From assembly GCA_003640385.1 (NCBI GenBank), contig RCAB01000004.1, positions 124,001 to 188,000 on the forward strand: a DNA stretch of 64,000 nucleotides, read 5' to 3'. The stretch is from Setaria digitata (Eukaryota; Nematoda; Chromadorea; Rhabditida; Setariidae). The first letter of the stretch is position 1, and each line of letters starts with the position of its first letter. The notes beneath the pieces were generated by a model. It was not told the origin of the DNA and searched no databases. It was given only the letters and a program-made list of their open reading frames with translations. Of this stretch, positions 49,151-61,652 are shown one piece after another. Position numbers and translations under genes: made by a program.

Positions 49151-50293
49151 GTACCTCTCAACTTTAAGCGTTCCACTTTCAGGAGCGAATATTATACACT
49201 ACGAAAGAAGACGTCAGACTCGCCAACTTTCATTAAAAAGTCAACCAACCATCTATCTGAAAACAATCAAGAAAAACAAGCACCTTTACGACAAATATCT
49301 TTCTATTCTTTTCGAAGTTTGACATCCTTTAATAATAATAATAATAATAAAAAGACCCTATGAAGTAACATTATCAACTGGGAAGTGCCTTTTTTATCCT
49401 TGTACTCCTTATTCAGTCGTGCATAAAAACCCATGACTTTGCGCTTTTGCTAGATTTGTTACATATTCCAAATAGTCACAAAAGATCCTTTGAAAGCTTA
49501 CCCAGTTCTTTTTTTTTTTTTTTTAAATTAAAATGTACAGTTGTTACTATCAAAATTTTCATTCAATTTCTTGTACTCCATTGTAGAAATGAAGTATACA
49601 GTTCATGTACCGATTTCAAATGCAAAAAACAGTGGAACTTCTTTATAAATCAGGATATATTTCTTTAAAAATTCACCACTATTCAGAACAGATTTACATC
49701 AGAGAAAAAATAAGTCGAAGTCGTAGATAACAGTGGGAAAAGAAGTCAATTACAAAACCATTTAAGCCAGTTATGAAATGAAGGAAGGCTATGCGAAAAC
49801 GTCTAGCAAATCAAATAAAAATAAAACCATACAAGAAGCAGGTACACATGGTTGACTAAAGTATACGAACTAGAGGACAATAAAAATTGTGCTTTTACTG
49901 GCTTACGTTTTTTTTTTCAATGTAATTTTATTCTCTTTAGAATAATTGCTTTAGCGGTAAATTTTGTTTACAGAGTAAAATAATCCCATAGTCATGACTT
50001 CAACTTCCAAACCCTTTAGCAAGTTATCTAAATCAGTTTCGAAATGATAAATTTAATAGAGGAGTAAAGAGTAAAATCAAAAAGAGGATAAAAAAAATCA
50101 GTGAACATAATTTTTGCCAGAAACTCTCGGAGAATTTTCAGTTTCAATAGTCATGAATTTAAAGGAAACATCAACTAATCGTAAGCAATTTTACAAAACA
50201 AACTAAAGCAATTTCATGATTCTCTGGAGATTTCGAAATTCTTTCAACTAAAGTGTATTTCCAACTATAAACTATGATAAGTAAGAATAAAAT
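49151..50293. other. gap between antizyme and TAMM41
   Basis: 1.1 kb of AT-rich DNA between two minus-strand genes, with an (AAT)n tract at about 49331-49350 and a poly-T run near 49510. No gene is seen. It must hold the antizyme 3' UTR and the TAMM41 promoter; the spacing is larger than the usual 100-400 bp of nematode operons. Confidence 0.5.
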
Positions 50294-51705
50294 TCAAATA
50301 TTGTAAACCATTATAAATATTTTTTGCGGATCGATACAAGTGGGGTACGAATGAGGATGAAGAAGATTGAAACCGAGATATTTGAAGCAAGACACGACCT
50401 GAAATAAATCAAATCAAACACAAGAAGCCAAAGCATATGATTTGACTTGATTAACAAAAGCATACCATCTGACTTCATTTCAGTGAAAAGCCTTTTTAGA
50501 ATTGCTACTTTTTTTGGATGCACTAAATTGTTTGAGCAGACTGATTTCCACTACCTCTAGTAAGGCATATGTTATCGGTTTGTCATGGCTGGATAACTTT
50601 CCACACTCAAAAATACGATAATATTTTAAAGTACATGAAATCAATCACCACTTCAGTTCAAAAACTATTCTGAATACAGAAATTTTAATCGAAATATACC
50701 GTTTCATCGACACTGATTCTGTTTAGACAGAGCAGAATACGCTTAACTGGTAAATTGTCTTCACAAAATTCTAATAACGAAACAAATGCACCCTTCGATA
50801 AATTCCATGTGCTTTGATCAAAAGGCAAAAATATTGCTAATGCATTACCATCCACCAAATGACAACACCAATCTGATGAAACTTCTGGAACTGGCTTTCA
50901 TTTTTTTAAATTGTTACGCATATTATTGGTTTCGATCTGTTAATTTCTGGATAATAATATACACTCAGTAGTATATATTATTGTCCACTGAACCTTTTCC
51001 CTCTTGTAAAGTTCCAGTAAATTATTGTAGTGGTGTTTATTAATCTCTGCGAATTCCCGGTCATTACTGTAAAGTTAATAATAACAGTATGCAGAGACCT
51101 TAACATAAAAATTGAGTAATAAGAAATCTCAATAACCAACCATTAACGAAACTTTCCAAAGAGTGAAGATGTCCGCTAAACAAGCCACCAGCAGAGGCGT
51201 CAGGAATAACACTCGAGGCTCACGTGCCCACGTTTACAGCTAAAACAAAAAAGGAACCTTAAAACAAATAAATGGGAGAACCACATCTCTTTCCCCTTCC
51301 TACTTTTATGATACAACAAATGATCACAGTGGAAAGACCACCAGTAGTTACCACTAGTGCAAAACAGGCACGAAAAAAAACCTTAGCAAATTATGGACAT
51401 GTTTTGTATTCAATGCGAGTCCAACACACACCAGGGCATACTTCTTCAGCTAAATCCTCAGACTGCTTGAGCTTAGCAAAAACTAGCTTGCATTTCCTCC
51501 ACTTTTTACTATGTAATGAAGTAAAATGACACACCAACCATGTGAAAACTACAACTTGACCTCACGCCGTTACGGAAAAAATATTTCGCCATGTCAAGGA
51601 AATATTCGTGAGTCGACTAGATGGTTTCTCAACGCTCCAAAACTGGAAGTAAACTTACTTTCCGCAGAGAAAACTGAAGGAATTACTGATAGCTAGCTTC
51701 GACAT
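50294..51705 (-). CDS. oaz: ornithine decarboxylase antizyme with +1 frameshift
   Basis: Polyamine-induced inhibitor that binds ornithine decarboxylase and sends it to the proteasome. Five exons: 51705-51659, 51239-51137, 51066-50994, 50894-50700 and 50398-50294. ORF1 is 28 codons, MSKLAISNSFSFLCGN then CKRGHVSLECYS, and stops at TGA (51202-51200). Translation resumes in the +1 frame at GAC (51201): the site reads TAT-TCC-TGA-C, the classic TCC-TGA antizyme shift, giving YSDAS where human OAZ1 has CSDAP. The +1 frame continues 145 residues: GAFVSLLEFCEDNL (human FAVLLEFAEEQL), then FKYLGFNLLHPHSYP and the C-terminus. Total about 173 residues. Exons 1 to 2 and 2 to 3 join in phase with good donors. 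Junction 3 to 4 (acceptor ATGAAAG|CCA) is the weakest; the W of SSDWCCHLVDG aligns with the conserved INW of animal antizymes. Production should rise with polyamine level through the frameshift. Confidence 0.93.
51200..51205 (-). promoter_or_regulatory. programmed +1 ribosomal frameshift site TCC-TGA
   Basis: On the minus strand TCC (51205-51203) in the P site is followed by the in-frame stop TGA (51202-51200). Skipping one base lets GAC be read and opens the long antizyme frame. The sequence matches the conserved animal antizyme shift site. A 3' stimulatory structure was not resolved by eye. Confidence 0.92.
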
Positions 51706-53462
51706 ATTTGGATGTTTGTCGATTCACCAGACCTAAAACAACAAAGACACGTCACGCACGTACGTCCACCCATCGCCGCGACCACCATCCCCAACCACCT
51801 TGAAGTTACATCCCATCATGCCTTTTATAGTGACACAGAAAGCCCTCTGCTTCACTGACACGAACTATTTCTACTCATCTGTCTGTCTGATCTACTCATA
51901 GAACAGTGAGACAGAACATTTCTTCCTGATTACCATTGCAGTCATTGAGAAACAGAAGTTTGAAATGGCTCTACCGTAGTCTCGCGTTAATTTAAAGAGG
52001 GGAATTCAAGGAAAGACTGTCTTCACAAAACACTGGTAGCGGGGGTGGGAGAGTGGGAGTCTTGGCCAAGAAAGCCTGTGGCTTGCGAGGCAGATGTGCA
52101 ATGAGCAATCTTGACTTGGGAAATGTAGTGCTGACGAGCCTCAGGAAGTCCAGCAGAAAAGCGTGGAACGGGACAGTTATGAGTACCCGGTGTTGCCAGC
52201 CAAGTACGCTTTAGAAGATTCCGAAGAAGGTGATAATATTCCCCCTAGCAAGAACCATCGGGCCCAAGTTGAGTATAACCTTGCTGTGGATCGGTTCTGT
52301 GGTCTCATCTTTCATTTGAAGTGCTATTTTTGACTGTTTTCATTTTCTGATTTTTTTTAAGGCTCCATGTTTGCTTTTCCCATGACAAGAGATAAAATTC
52401 AATGTGGTATGCATGTCTGTCATAACTTTACTTCGCTTCCTGTTTCACCACTTTGTCTCAAAAGCTGACTTTTCTCGAACTTCCGAAATGCAACAACTCT
52501 TTTCATCACCGGAAAACGACTGGAAAGTGAAACAGTTTGCTATATTTTGGTCTCTTTATCGTAAATCTAATAGCTGCTCCTTATACCGAATTGTATGACA
52601 GTAAGTTGAAGAGAGTGATAAGCTGGTAAGCGCTGAAGACAAAGAATGCAACGTGTCATCTGTACCTGATAACCAGTCTATATATGTAAAATTCATTGGG
52701 AAATGTAGTAGTGTGCAGAGAACTTGCAACGAACTGTAGAAATAAGAAATCTTGTACTTCAATGCTTAGGTGTGTAGGTTTACTTCTTTCTTCGCAATAA
52801 TCTGGTCAGTTGTATCGTCCTTTGCATTCCCACTGTTTTTTCAGCTTTAAATGTGCTTCATTTTTCATTGCAGAATGTTCACTTGATTTCTAGACAGTAA
52901 CATTTAGGGGAATGATCTATTACAGTTATGAATATATAATTTTAAACTTGGTGTAAAAAAATTTCAGTTTCCTTAAGCTCGATCGATTGAAATTCATATC
53001 CTCGTTGAGCCACTACCAATTGACGTAAGTTGAAGTATAATAACGCAAACGTAGAACAAGGTTTAGTCACCTGGATCTGCCAATGTTAGGTTTGTTAGTT
53101 GCATTGTAATTCCCTGGGATTGCATGTTTTATGTTGCATTTCACTACTTATTTGCTATTTTTCTTGTTAGTCTTATCGGTTGTTTACTATCCCAATGTTC
53201 TTAAATGCGTTATATTTTAACAGAGCTTGTTTTTTTCTTTTTATTTTTAGGTAAAAGTTATCGCAAACTTTGGAAAGAAATAGGTGGCGTACTCCAGTTT
53301 CTTTACTTGTTGTTACGGTAAGTTTAAAATTATATTGACTCGAACAGGAAACTTTGTCAAAATTTTAATTGTGAATTGAATTTGTAGATGAATTTGTTGC
53401 AGAAAAGAATAGTGGATTGGTTCTAGTGGTTGCTATATGGTGGTTGGTGGTTTTGTAGCAAT
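51706..53462. other. divergent region antizyme / CDC27 with unplaced exons
   Basis: The first half (51.7-52.1 kb) is GC-richer and probably holds the antizyme promoter. Plus-strand open pieces follow at 52129-52293, about 52453-52560, about 52966-53034 and 53251-53317. Only the last ends in the phase needed to join the first CDC27 exon. They may be an unnamed upstream gene or 5' exons of CDC27. Confidence 0.4.
52129..52293 (+). CDS. candidate acidic exon, unidentified
   Basis: Open in one frame between a weak acceptor (AATGTAG) and a donor CG|GTTCTG. It reads ADEPQEVQQKSVERDSYEYP, then LPAKYALEDSEEGDNIPPSK and AQVEYNLAVDR, which has the composition of a real, partly disordered protein. It begins and ends in phase 2. 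A second protein-like piece, MQQLFSSPENDWKVKQFAIF, follows near 52.5 kb but the junction was not found. No family is recognised. Confidence 0.35.
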
Positions 53463-56400
53463 ATGCGTGGAGTTATACCTCATGGTAATATCGATCCTGC
53501 ACGCAGTAAAGAAATAGAGGTTAGCTGCTTGTCCACTGTCTTCATTTCATTGTTAAAAACTATCTTCACATGGTAATTGTATGTCTTAAGCCATATATGT
53601 CTCTCTAAGACCAAGGAAAGTAATTAATAGTCAGGCTCGAATTGAAAGGTACCTTCACAGCCCATTTTCTGAATAAATTGGTTATATTTAGAATATTATA
53701 CACTGCTGTCTTCAACACTTTGAATACGATGATGCAATAATGCTGGCAGAAATATACCATGAGACAGGTAGTTATTTTTTTTTTTAAACTTATCTCATTT
53801 TCAGAAACATGTAGAATTTTTACTAAAATTTCGAAGCACTTTTATACTTAAAACATATTTCATACCTAAATATGGTCGGAATATGATATTTTATGTTATC
53901 CGTCGTGAAAGTGGTTGTTAACGTAGGCTTATATGAATGGTATAGATAATATTGCGCTTTTTTCAGTTGATACCAGTGATTCGCTATATTTATACGCATA
54001 CTGTTTGGCTCGAGCTGAACGTTTGGAAGCAGCATATAATTTACTGAAACTCAAATTTCTTTCGTCTCCGGAAATCCGATATCTGTTTGCACATTGTTGT
54101 TATCATTTGGAAAAGTATAAGTTTTGTGGTATTTTGTAAAGTCTGTTATGAAATTCAATTTCTTTTCCAAATATCGAGTTACAGGAAGTTCTGTGTTTTA
54201 TATGACTGAATTATAATAAACTAAGTAGATAAACGCAGTCACTCGTTTGGGAAGCTTTTTTTTTCAAGGCTTTGACAAATTTATTCTGTTATTATCAGCT
54301 AGTTTGTGTTAGAAATCTTCCTCATTTTGAAGTTCTGGAAGTGGTGTAGGAATTTGAGAAATATGATTCAAATATTTATAGAATTTATTGGTTGGTATCG
54401 ATGAATCTAAGTTAGGATAGGTATTGTGGAAAACTAACTCATTATTGTAGGCTAGTAGACCGTTAAGGAATGATGGTCGTTCCTATGATGTTTGATAAAT
54501 GTCTGTTGTTTCATAGTCATTAGCAAGCAAATTATTCAGCTTTTTATAATGTTATTTATAGGATCCAGCAACTCATTGATTTTTTTCTTGTAGTTCTGAA
54601 ATTAAAGTACTTCTTTAGATATCAAGAAGCAGAAATGGCTTTACGTATGAACGATCAGCCTAAATTAGATGATTGTTTCACCAGTACTTCTGTGGAATCA
54701 TTTGCTCACAGTTTGCTGAGTAGAGTATTTGTGTAAGTATTTACAGATATATGAGAAAAGTTATAATGATTAAACGCAGTTGCTTGGCGTATTGGACGGT
54801 ATTCTCATGGTAAGGTAATCAGAAGGGAAAACTTGCCTCACAATTTTCTTAGGTAATAATGCAAAAATCAGAAGAGTCAGGTGGTAGGATATGATTTCAT
54901 CGATTTTTTAGGGAAACTGGGCGACCAGATGAAGCAGCTGATGAGGGTAAGTTGGCGCTGAAGCAAAATGTGTTTTCTTGGACGAGCTTGAAAACATTAT
55001 GTAATTTGGGTGTCGGAAATCCCGAAAATATTTACACAAATTTGTTAACATGTGTAAATGAGGCACGTTCTGTAGACAAGCCGAAAACCCCTAAAAGGTA
55101 CATTTTGGAGATGTAATGTACGAATAGTTGTTAGTATACTTACTAGTGCCATAAAATGTAGTAAGGTCCTGGGATTTTTTTTCGTGCAAAAAATATCTAG
55201 AAATTAAAATGAACGGTAGCAGTTCTTTAAAAATTTCATTTTATAAATACAACTGTCCTCTAATTTCGGAAATTTTCATCCAAAAATTTTAGATATTTTG
55301 TGGCTAATTTGCTAATAACATAAGTCTAGTCTTCTTCAGTCGACTGGAATTGCTTTTTTCTGGGTTCAGAAGTTATTATTTTTTGTTAAACATATCAGGT
55401 AATTAAAAATGTGGTAGTTGATGAGAATTACAAATTATTTATTTATGTGCTTAAGATAATATTATGTTCATTGCTTCTGAATGTGAGATGATAGTCAGTA
55501 ATTACTTTCAGCATGGGTGTAGCAACGAGAAGTGCCGAGAAAGTGACGAAAAATGCAGAGAAAAGAACGCCAAGCAGTAGTAAAGAAGTTGAGCAGAAAG
55601 TGACTTGTTTCGCACCGAAGAAAAGTAAAATAGTAAGTTTTTATTTGAGAACCGAACTATCAAATATTCTTTTTCCAAAAAATAAGCTGAAGATCTCCTC
55701 GTCTCTAATTTAAGTTTTAGGAAGATATAACAGATTTAAAAAAGTAAAATTTAAATATTTAGGGCATAACAACGAAACGGAACACGGAATTGGGTATAGC
55801 AAGAAGACGACTAGAAGAAGGCATGGAAACTCGACGCAGTGCACGCTCTTATGGAGTTTCGCAAGATAGTGAAAATCAGACTGTTGCGAAAGATTTGAGA
55901 ACTTGTACGCGTTCACGTGTCCCAGGTCTCTCCGCAAGTGGAACGCCACGTAGTTTACAAGACAAACAGTTGCGGTAAAAAAACTTTCTCAAGAATATGT
56001 CTCTTTCACTCGGATTTTTCAGATTCTTTCTTTTATAGTTTACAAGACAGTTGTTATATATAAATGATTTGATACTACACCAATATAATTTTCAGGTCAA
56101 TGAATCGCATTAATGAAATGGATTTGTCGAAAGCTCCACCTTCAGTACCTTCAATTCATAAATTAATAGAAGCAAATGATGACCTCCCAGACACTCCACC
56201 TAAACTGCAAGATGAATCAGCTCAGCAACCGCAGAAAAATTCACTAAGCCGTACGCGTTCAGGCTCGCAGCCCTGTGTTATTCCCCTTTCTTCACATGAT
56301 CAAAACACTGTACAGTTTAAGCAAGAGGTCAGCATTTTTCTCATCTCTTTCTTTGTTACACTTTGTTGATATATTAGACAACAAATCACCTGTTTTGCGG

Positions 56401-59400
56401 AGCAACTTTTTCAATAATTTACTTATGTTGTTTCTCACTTATGCTTGTTCTTCTGTTCAACTTATGTACAGACCTTTAATTTTTATTGCTGTTTTGGTAT
56501 CTTCTCTAACCACCTTACCAAAATCTTTGTGCAGTTCTTTTACTTCATTTATTTATGATATTGACATAGTCAGAGAGCGCAGCCAGTGATTGATATCATG
56601 AAGTAAAATAATACTTTTTTTATTCTTCTTTATTCTTTCCAATTGAAATGATTATAAATAAAACCACATCTTCATCAAATGGAATGATTCAGAGAGATTT
56701 AGCTGATGAGTGAGATTGATTAATATACAATACACATGCATTATAAACAAATCATCTCTCTCTTTCTTCCACTGTTGCGTAATACCTACGATTTTGTTCA
56801 TGATCGCTTTGTGTTCGATTAATCAAGCGCTGAATCTTTTATAGTTCGGGAATCACTAAAGCAGTCTTTTATTTCAGAATTTTATTATCGGGGAAGTTTG
56901 TTGGAATTGGAATAGCTGAAGGTTCAGTGGTAATTTTATGTGAATCTTTGGATTAGTCGCCTAGTTTTGTTTGTACTTATGAGATACAGCGGAATAATTG
57001 CAGCCGGAATCACTCGGTCTCCCAGTCGTTTTCTCGCGTTCATCATCCAGTGTATCGCTAACATCTTCTTGTTCACCCCAGCCACGCAGATACCGCAGCA
57101 GAGAGAAGTTTCAATTAGAGACATGTACTCGAATAACGAAACGCTTGCGAAATTTTGTTTCGAGGCCACCGTCATTTCAGCGTCTTCAACAGTGTACTCC
57201 TGATTGGTCTGCTCTTTTCAGTAAGTTCTTAGAAAGATCGCCTGAAGGAACATCATGTGGAAATGTAAAGAAAATGGATGAATGGAAAAATGATATAGAA
57301 TTGGAAAGACACTTTTAAGTAGTTTGATGATATATTAGATGCTTCTGGTTGACGTGTTTGTGTGTGTATTTTTTAATACTGTAAAGCTGAAAGAAGCATC
57401 TAAGATGCATTCCTTTACTCCATTCCTACAAATCATTGTCCTAGAAAAGAATTTTATACGTTTCCTTTTTGTAGCAACTGTGGTAGAGCACATTAGTTGG
57501 TTAGCTATGCTTCAATGTGCTGTGGCTACATACAGATCAAACTCGGTAATTGGTCGCTACAATCTGATGCCTGAAAGATGTAAAAAATTTGCTTTGGCCC
57601 GAGAATTGTTGGCTCGAGCATATCTAGAAAAGCTTGACTATACAAAGGCAACAGAAATCTTGGAAGAACTTCATCGAGAATTTCCACATCGAGTCGCAGG
57701 AATGGAGGTTTGTTGTCGTTTATAATTCTCATGTAACCAGTTGTACTGATCGAACAGGATCTTCATGCAGTTTCCTGAGACTGTGTTGGCTTGTGAATCA
57801 TTCATTTTGTCTTTTTTATTATTTGCTAGGATTCAGTCTGTATTATGCAACATTATTTCCTCCACTTATTTAAAGCTTTTTGTGTTGTTTCTGCGTAGTC
57901 GTTGCTTATTTACTATATTACGTTACAATGTTCTGTCTAAATGGGATTTTATGGTGTCTCGTTGCCTAACTAATGTTTCGAATTTAACTATGTTAACTTT
58001 TCGGGTTGGTTTTAATAATGTGAAGTAAACAATTATTCAGGAAAAATAAGGTATAGAAACACCTTACTTAGAGTTTTTTTATTGTGGAAATGATTTTGTA
58101 TTGAAGATTTTTTTTTGGAAAGGGAAATGATTATATTTATGAAATGGGTTTTATATACTTGCAGATTCTTTCAACAGCATTGTGGCATGCACAGGATGTC
58201 CGTCGTCTTTCAGTTCTTGCTATGCAGTTAACAGAGGAGTGTCGTTTTTGTCCTGAGGGTTGGTGTGTGGCCGGTAACTGCTTCAGCGTCCAAAAACAAC
58301 ATGATACAGCTATCGAATGCTTTGAACGTGCTGTTACTATTAATACACGTTTCCCATATGCTTATACTTTATTAGGACATGAGTTGCTGGATTCAGATCA
58401 TCAGAATAAAGCTGCTGCAGCTTTTAGGCAAGATTTTTCTAAATTTTGTTTACTTGAACCTTTTGAAGACTTATGGGATAGTTTGATTGGGTGTTGACGA
58501 GTGATACTTAAAAGTCTCTTCGCCAATAAGATTCGAGTAAAAGTAGAGAATATAGTAACACGTGAATCAAGATTGCCATTTTTTTTTTTTTTTTTAATTT
58601 CTGTCATTTACTTACAGTATTCATAGGAGAGCGTTTTTATTTATTAGTTGAAATGATGAAATAGATAGCTTTAAAACACATGTCAACTTCCATCATATCA
58701 TTTTCTTTAGTGAGGTTTTTTGTCACCATGAGATGGATGTAGTTTTTATCTTTATTATTATATTCTTCTCAAGCTAAACTTCTAAAGTATATTATGTAAT
58801 GGGTGGTTTATCTACGATAAATCTTCTGATAAAAGTGGAGCAGTAATATGCTTCCTATGAAAACTGTAATCCCTTGATGCCCTGGAAATTTTCAGACGTG
58901 CACTTCTACTTTGTCCAACAGATTACCGTGCTTGGTTCGGACTGGGCTTATTACATTTCAAGAAGGAACAAGTGAATCTGGCCCGTGTTCATTTAAGTCG
59001 AGCTGTAGCAATAAATCCATTCAATTCAGTTCTGTTGTGCCAGTTATCAGTTGTTGAGCAAGCATTACACAATAATGATACGGTACTTTTATTGAAAAGG
59101 AAGCGTTACTAAATTGTATTTGATTCATTCATTTTATAGACTAACCTAATTAAAGTACGTGTAGGAGTTTTCGGAAACTTAGTTCTTCAGTAAGAGAATA
59201 CGAATGATTCTGGATGGCGTAGTAAAAAAGACAGACGATAACCTGTCTAATACATAAAGTTACAATTAAGTAGATGCCTAATGATTAAAAGTTTTTTCAG
59301 GCAATGGAATTGTTACAGAATGCATTGAAGATTTCACCAGACAACGCTGCTTGTAGATTCTATCGTGCTCGTTTATTGTATGAAATGCATGAATATGCTC

Positions 59401-60091
59401 AGTGTCTTGAGGAATTAAATGATCTAAAACTTATTGCTCATGATGAAGCACAGGTTTGCCATCTCCTTGAAATTATTTTAGCTTTTGTACAATTATTACT
59501 AGTATTTTGATTCCGATCCTTTCCTTCTAGCAGTGCTTCTAACACCATTCTTGAAATAGTTGCAGCCACATGATGCAGTTGCCTATGCTACTGATAGTTA
59601 AAACCTGCTTTATGTAAAATTTAGCACTTCCGTCCGCGTTACCGTCATAAATAAGGTCATTATAATTGCTGTGTGGAGCAAGGTCAAGATTTCCGCATTA
59701 ATAAAGAAAGTGGAATATTCCTTTTTGAGTTTATTTCTGTAACTCAATGATGAATTTCTAGCTTCCACTGAAATTGTCGGTGATATTTGGACTTCGCTGT
59801 ACTTTTCGGTCTTAATCTGGAAGAGTTGGCAATTTACACCTTTTCATAAGCTAATTCCATAGACAGTGCTTCCTATGTGATTAAGAAAGTTATTTGCATG
59901 TGATTTTTAGCTGCCAAAATTTTCAGGTATTTTTCCTTCTGGGTCGCGTACATAAGAAGCTTGGTGATACGCATCTAGCGTTGCTAAACTTTAGTTTGGC
60001 GGCAGAAATGGATCCTCGTGGAGAGCAAAGTCGCAATAATTTCACTGATGCTCCTTATGATGACGAGCCCTCCTCTCCTCCATCTGAATGA
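53463..60091 (+). CDS. cdc27: CDC27/APC3, anaphase-promoting complex TPR subunit
   Basis: Core TPR scaffold of the APC/C ubiquitin ligase (MAT-1 in C. elegans). Fourteen exons join in phase: 53463-53519, 53692-53767, 53967-54114, 54619-54732, 54912-55097, 55512-55632, 55763-55974, 56096-56327, 57004-57220, 57475-57707, 58165-58427, 58896-59082, 59301-59453 and 59927-60091, giving 787 residues (human 824). The N-terminal repeat (CCLQHFEYDDAIMLAEIYHE) matches human NHYAYRDAVFLAERLYAEVH. A charged, Ser/Thr/Pro-rich linker (about 230-420) holds many SP/TP sites. The C-terminal superhelix includes GWCVAGNCFSVQKQHDTAIE, FPYAYTLLGHELLDSDHQNK and FLLGRVHKKLGDTHLALLNF. The intron after 58427 appears to start with GC. 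An upstream exon at 53251-53317 is phase-compatible and could extend the N-terminus, but the ATG at 53463 gives a start like MAT-1. Confidence 0.95.
58428..58895 (+). other. GC-AG intron in CDC27
   Basis: The family alignment (AAAFRRALLLCP) requires the exon to end TTTTAG at 58427, followed by GCAAGA. No GT donor nearby keeps the TPR intact. AG|GCAAG is the consensus for the minor GC-AG class. The acceptor is AATTTTCAG. Confidence 0.75.
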
Positions 60092-61609
60092 AGATTCGTT
60101 TTAAAGTTTTATGAATCTTTTAGACTTTATTATGCCACTTCGAAATACTTTATCATCTATATGTAACTTAAAAAATGATAGGATTTTTTCGTCAATTAAC
60201 AGTTAGAGGCTTAATTATATATCACCTTTCATCCGGCGCTGTATTTAAACTTAACGATTTCCAGTAGTATGTATTCCTTTTTTGTAATCTAAGGATCAAC
60301 ATCAAGAATTTGACATTAATCACCGAATTAGTTTATTTTGTAGTTTGGAAATCAATTCCCAGTATCCAGACGAAGAATTTTTTCTTCTAATTAGTTCGGG
60401 AATGTGTGAAGCCTTTATTTAATCCAAAACCTTTACATCCGTATTACACTTTGCTGCATAATTTCATCACCACCGATCTTAGACGTTTTTTTTTTTTTTT
60501 TTTTTCTTTCTGAACTGCAATTATTGGAACTCTCAGAATATTTTAACAATTCATCCATCTATACAGATACTACTTACCCCTTCCCGATTTCCTTCCTGAC
60601 GTTTTAGCTACTAAATTAAATCTATCTCGTTGGCTTGTTTCTCTGGAAATCCACTAATTTCAACACCTTTGAAAGGAATTATCTCTTGAAGGAATAACGG
60701 TCAGCGCTGTGTTGCATATTCGAAACTTCTTGCTTCTCCTTTTCCTCGGATTTCGGATTCCATATGTTCCATGCCTTCCTTAAAAGCCATTTGATTGGAA
60801 CAACTGGACGTCTCTTCCCACATCAAACGTTTTTCTTTCCCTCCTGATGCAGGTCTCTCATTCGCTCGAATTATTTCAACAGTAGTCAGAAACCTTCGAT
60901 CTTTCTTCATGTTGTTTCAACAAATGATTCACTTTCTTCCATCTTTCCGCTTCGCCGTGCTTACTTTTTACTCTTGCTACTGTATAGCACTTGTGATATC
61001 ATGATGCTACCATTTTCGTGATTTTTTCTTTGTAATGCCATAACTACCACAGTTCATAAATTCCCTTTCATTTGTCGGTTTAAATAAATTGGAACTTTCT
61101 TTGACTTTGACGACTCGTTGATGTTGAAGTTATTATTCGTGAATTTTCACCAAATCTACCCTCAGTACAGCACATTACGGGTTTGACAGTATTGGATAAT
61201 GTCACTGAAACGGAGAAGCAAGTTGAGATTCAGGTAGGGAAATTAAGTATGTCAAAAGTTAGAAAGTCATAAAGTGATGGAATTAATCCAGCGCTGAATC
61301 AAATGGGACATGTTACGCAAATGGTTATTTTGCTAGCGTTGAAAATACAGACTACTTTTTTGCTAGGGAATCTTAACTCAGACCTAAGCTCTGAAGTATT
61401 TTAAAAGAAAATTCCAGTTTAGAAAATCCACACAAAGTATTTGAGGCCATACAAAGAAAAATTCTCAGCTGGAATTCTCCTTAGTCTGAGAAATTAGTAA
61501 ACGAAAGATGTGGAATCTATAACAGAACTGGAACACTGTTCACTGAAATTTGAAAACAAATACTAAATTAATGATTACTCAACAGTCAGTACAGAAGCAA
61601 CTGTACAGA

Positions 61610-61652
<43 letters not shown>

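Noticed and set aside
50950..50993. Continuation of antizyme exon 3 as KVQWTIIYTTE
   Set aside because: The Trp looked like the conserved antizyme INW, but no donor there joins exon 4 in phase, and the Trp in SSDWCCHLVDG aligns better in spacing to the LLEF block.
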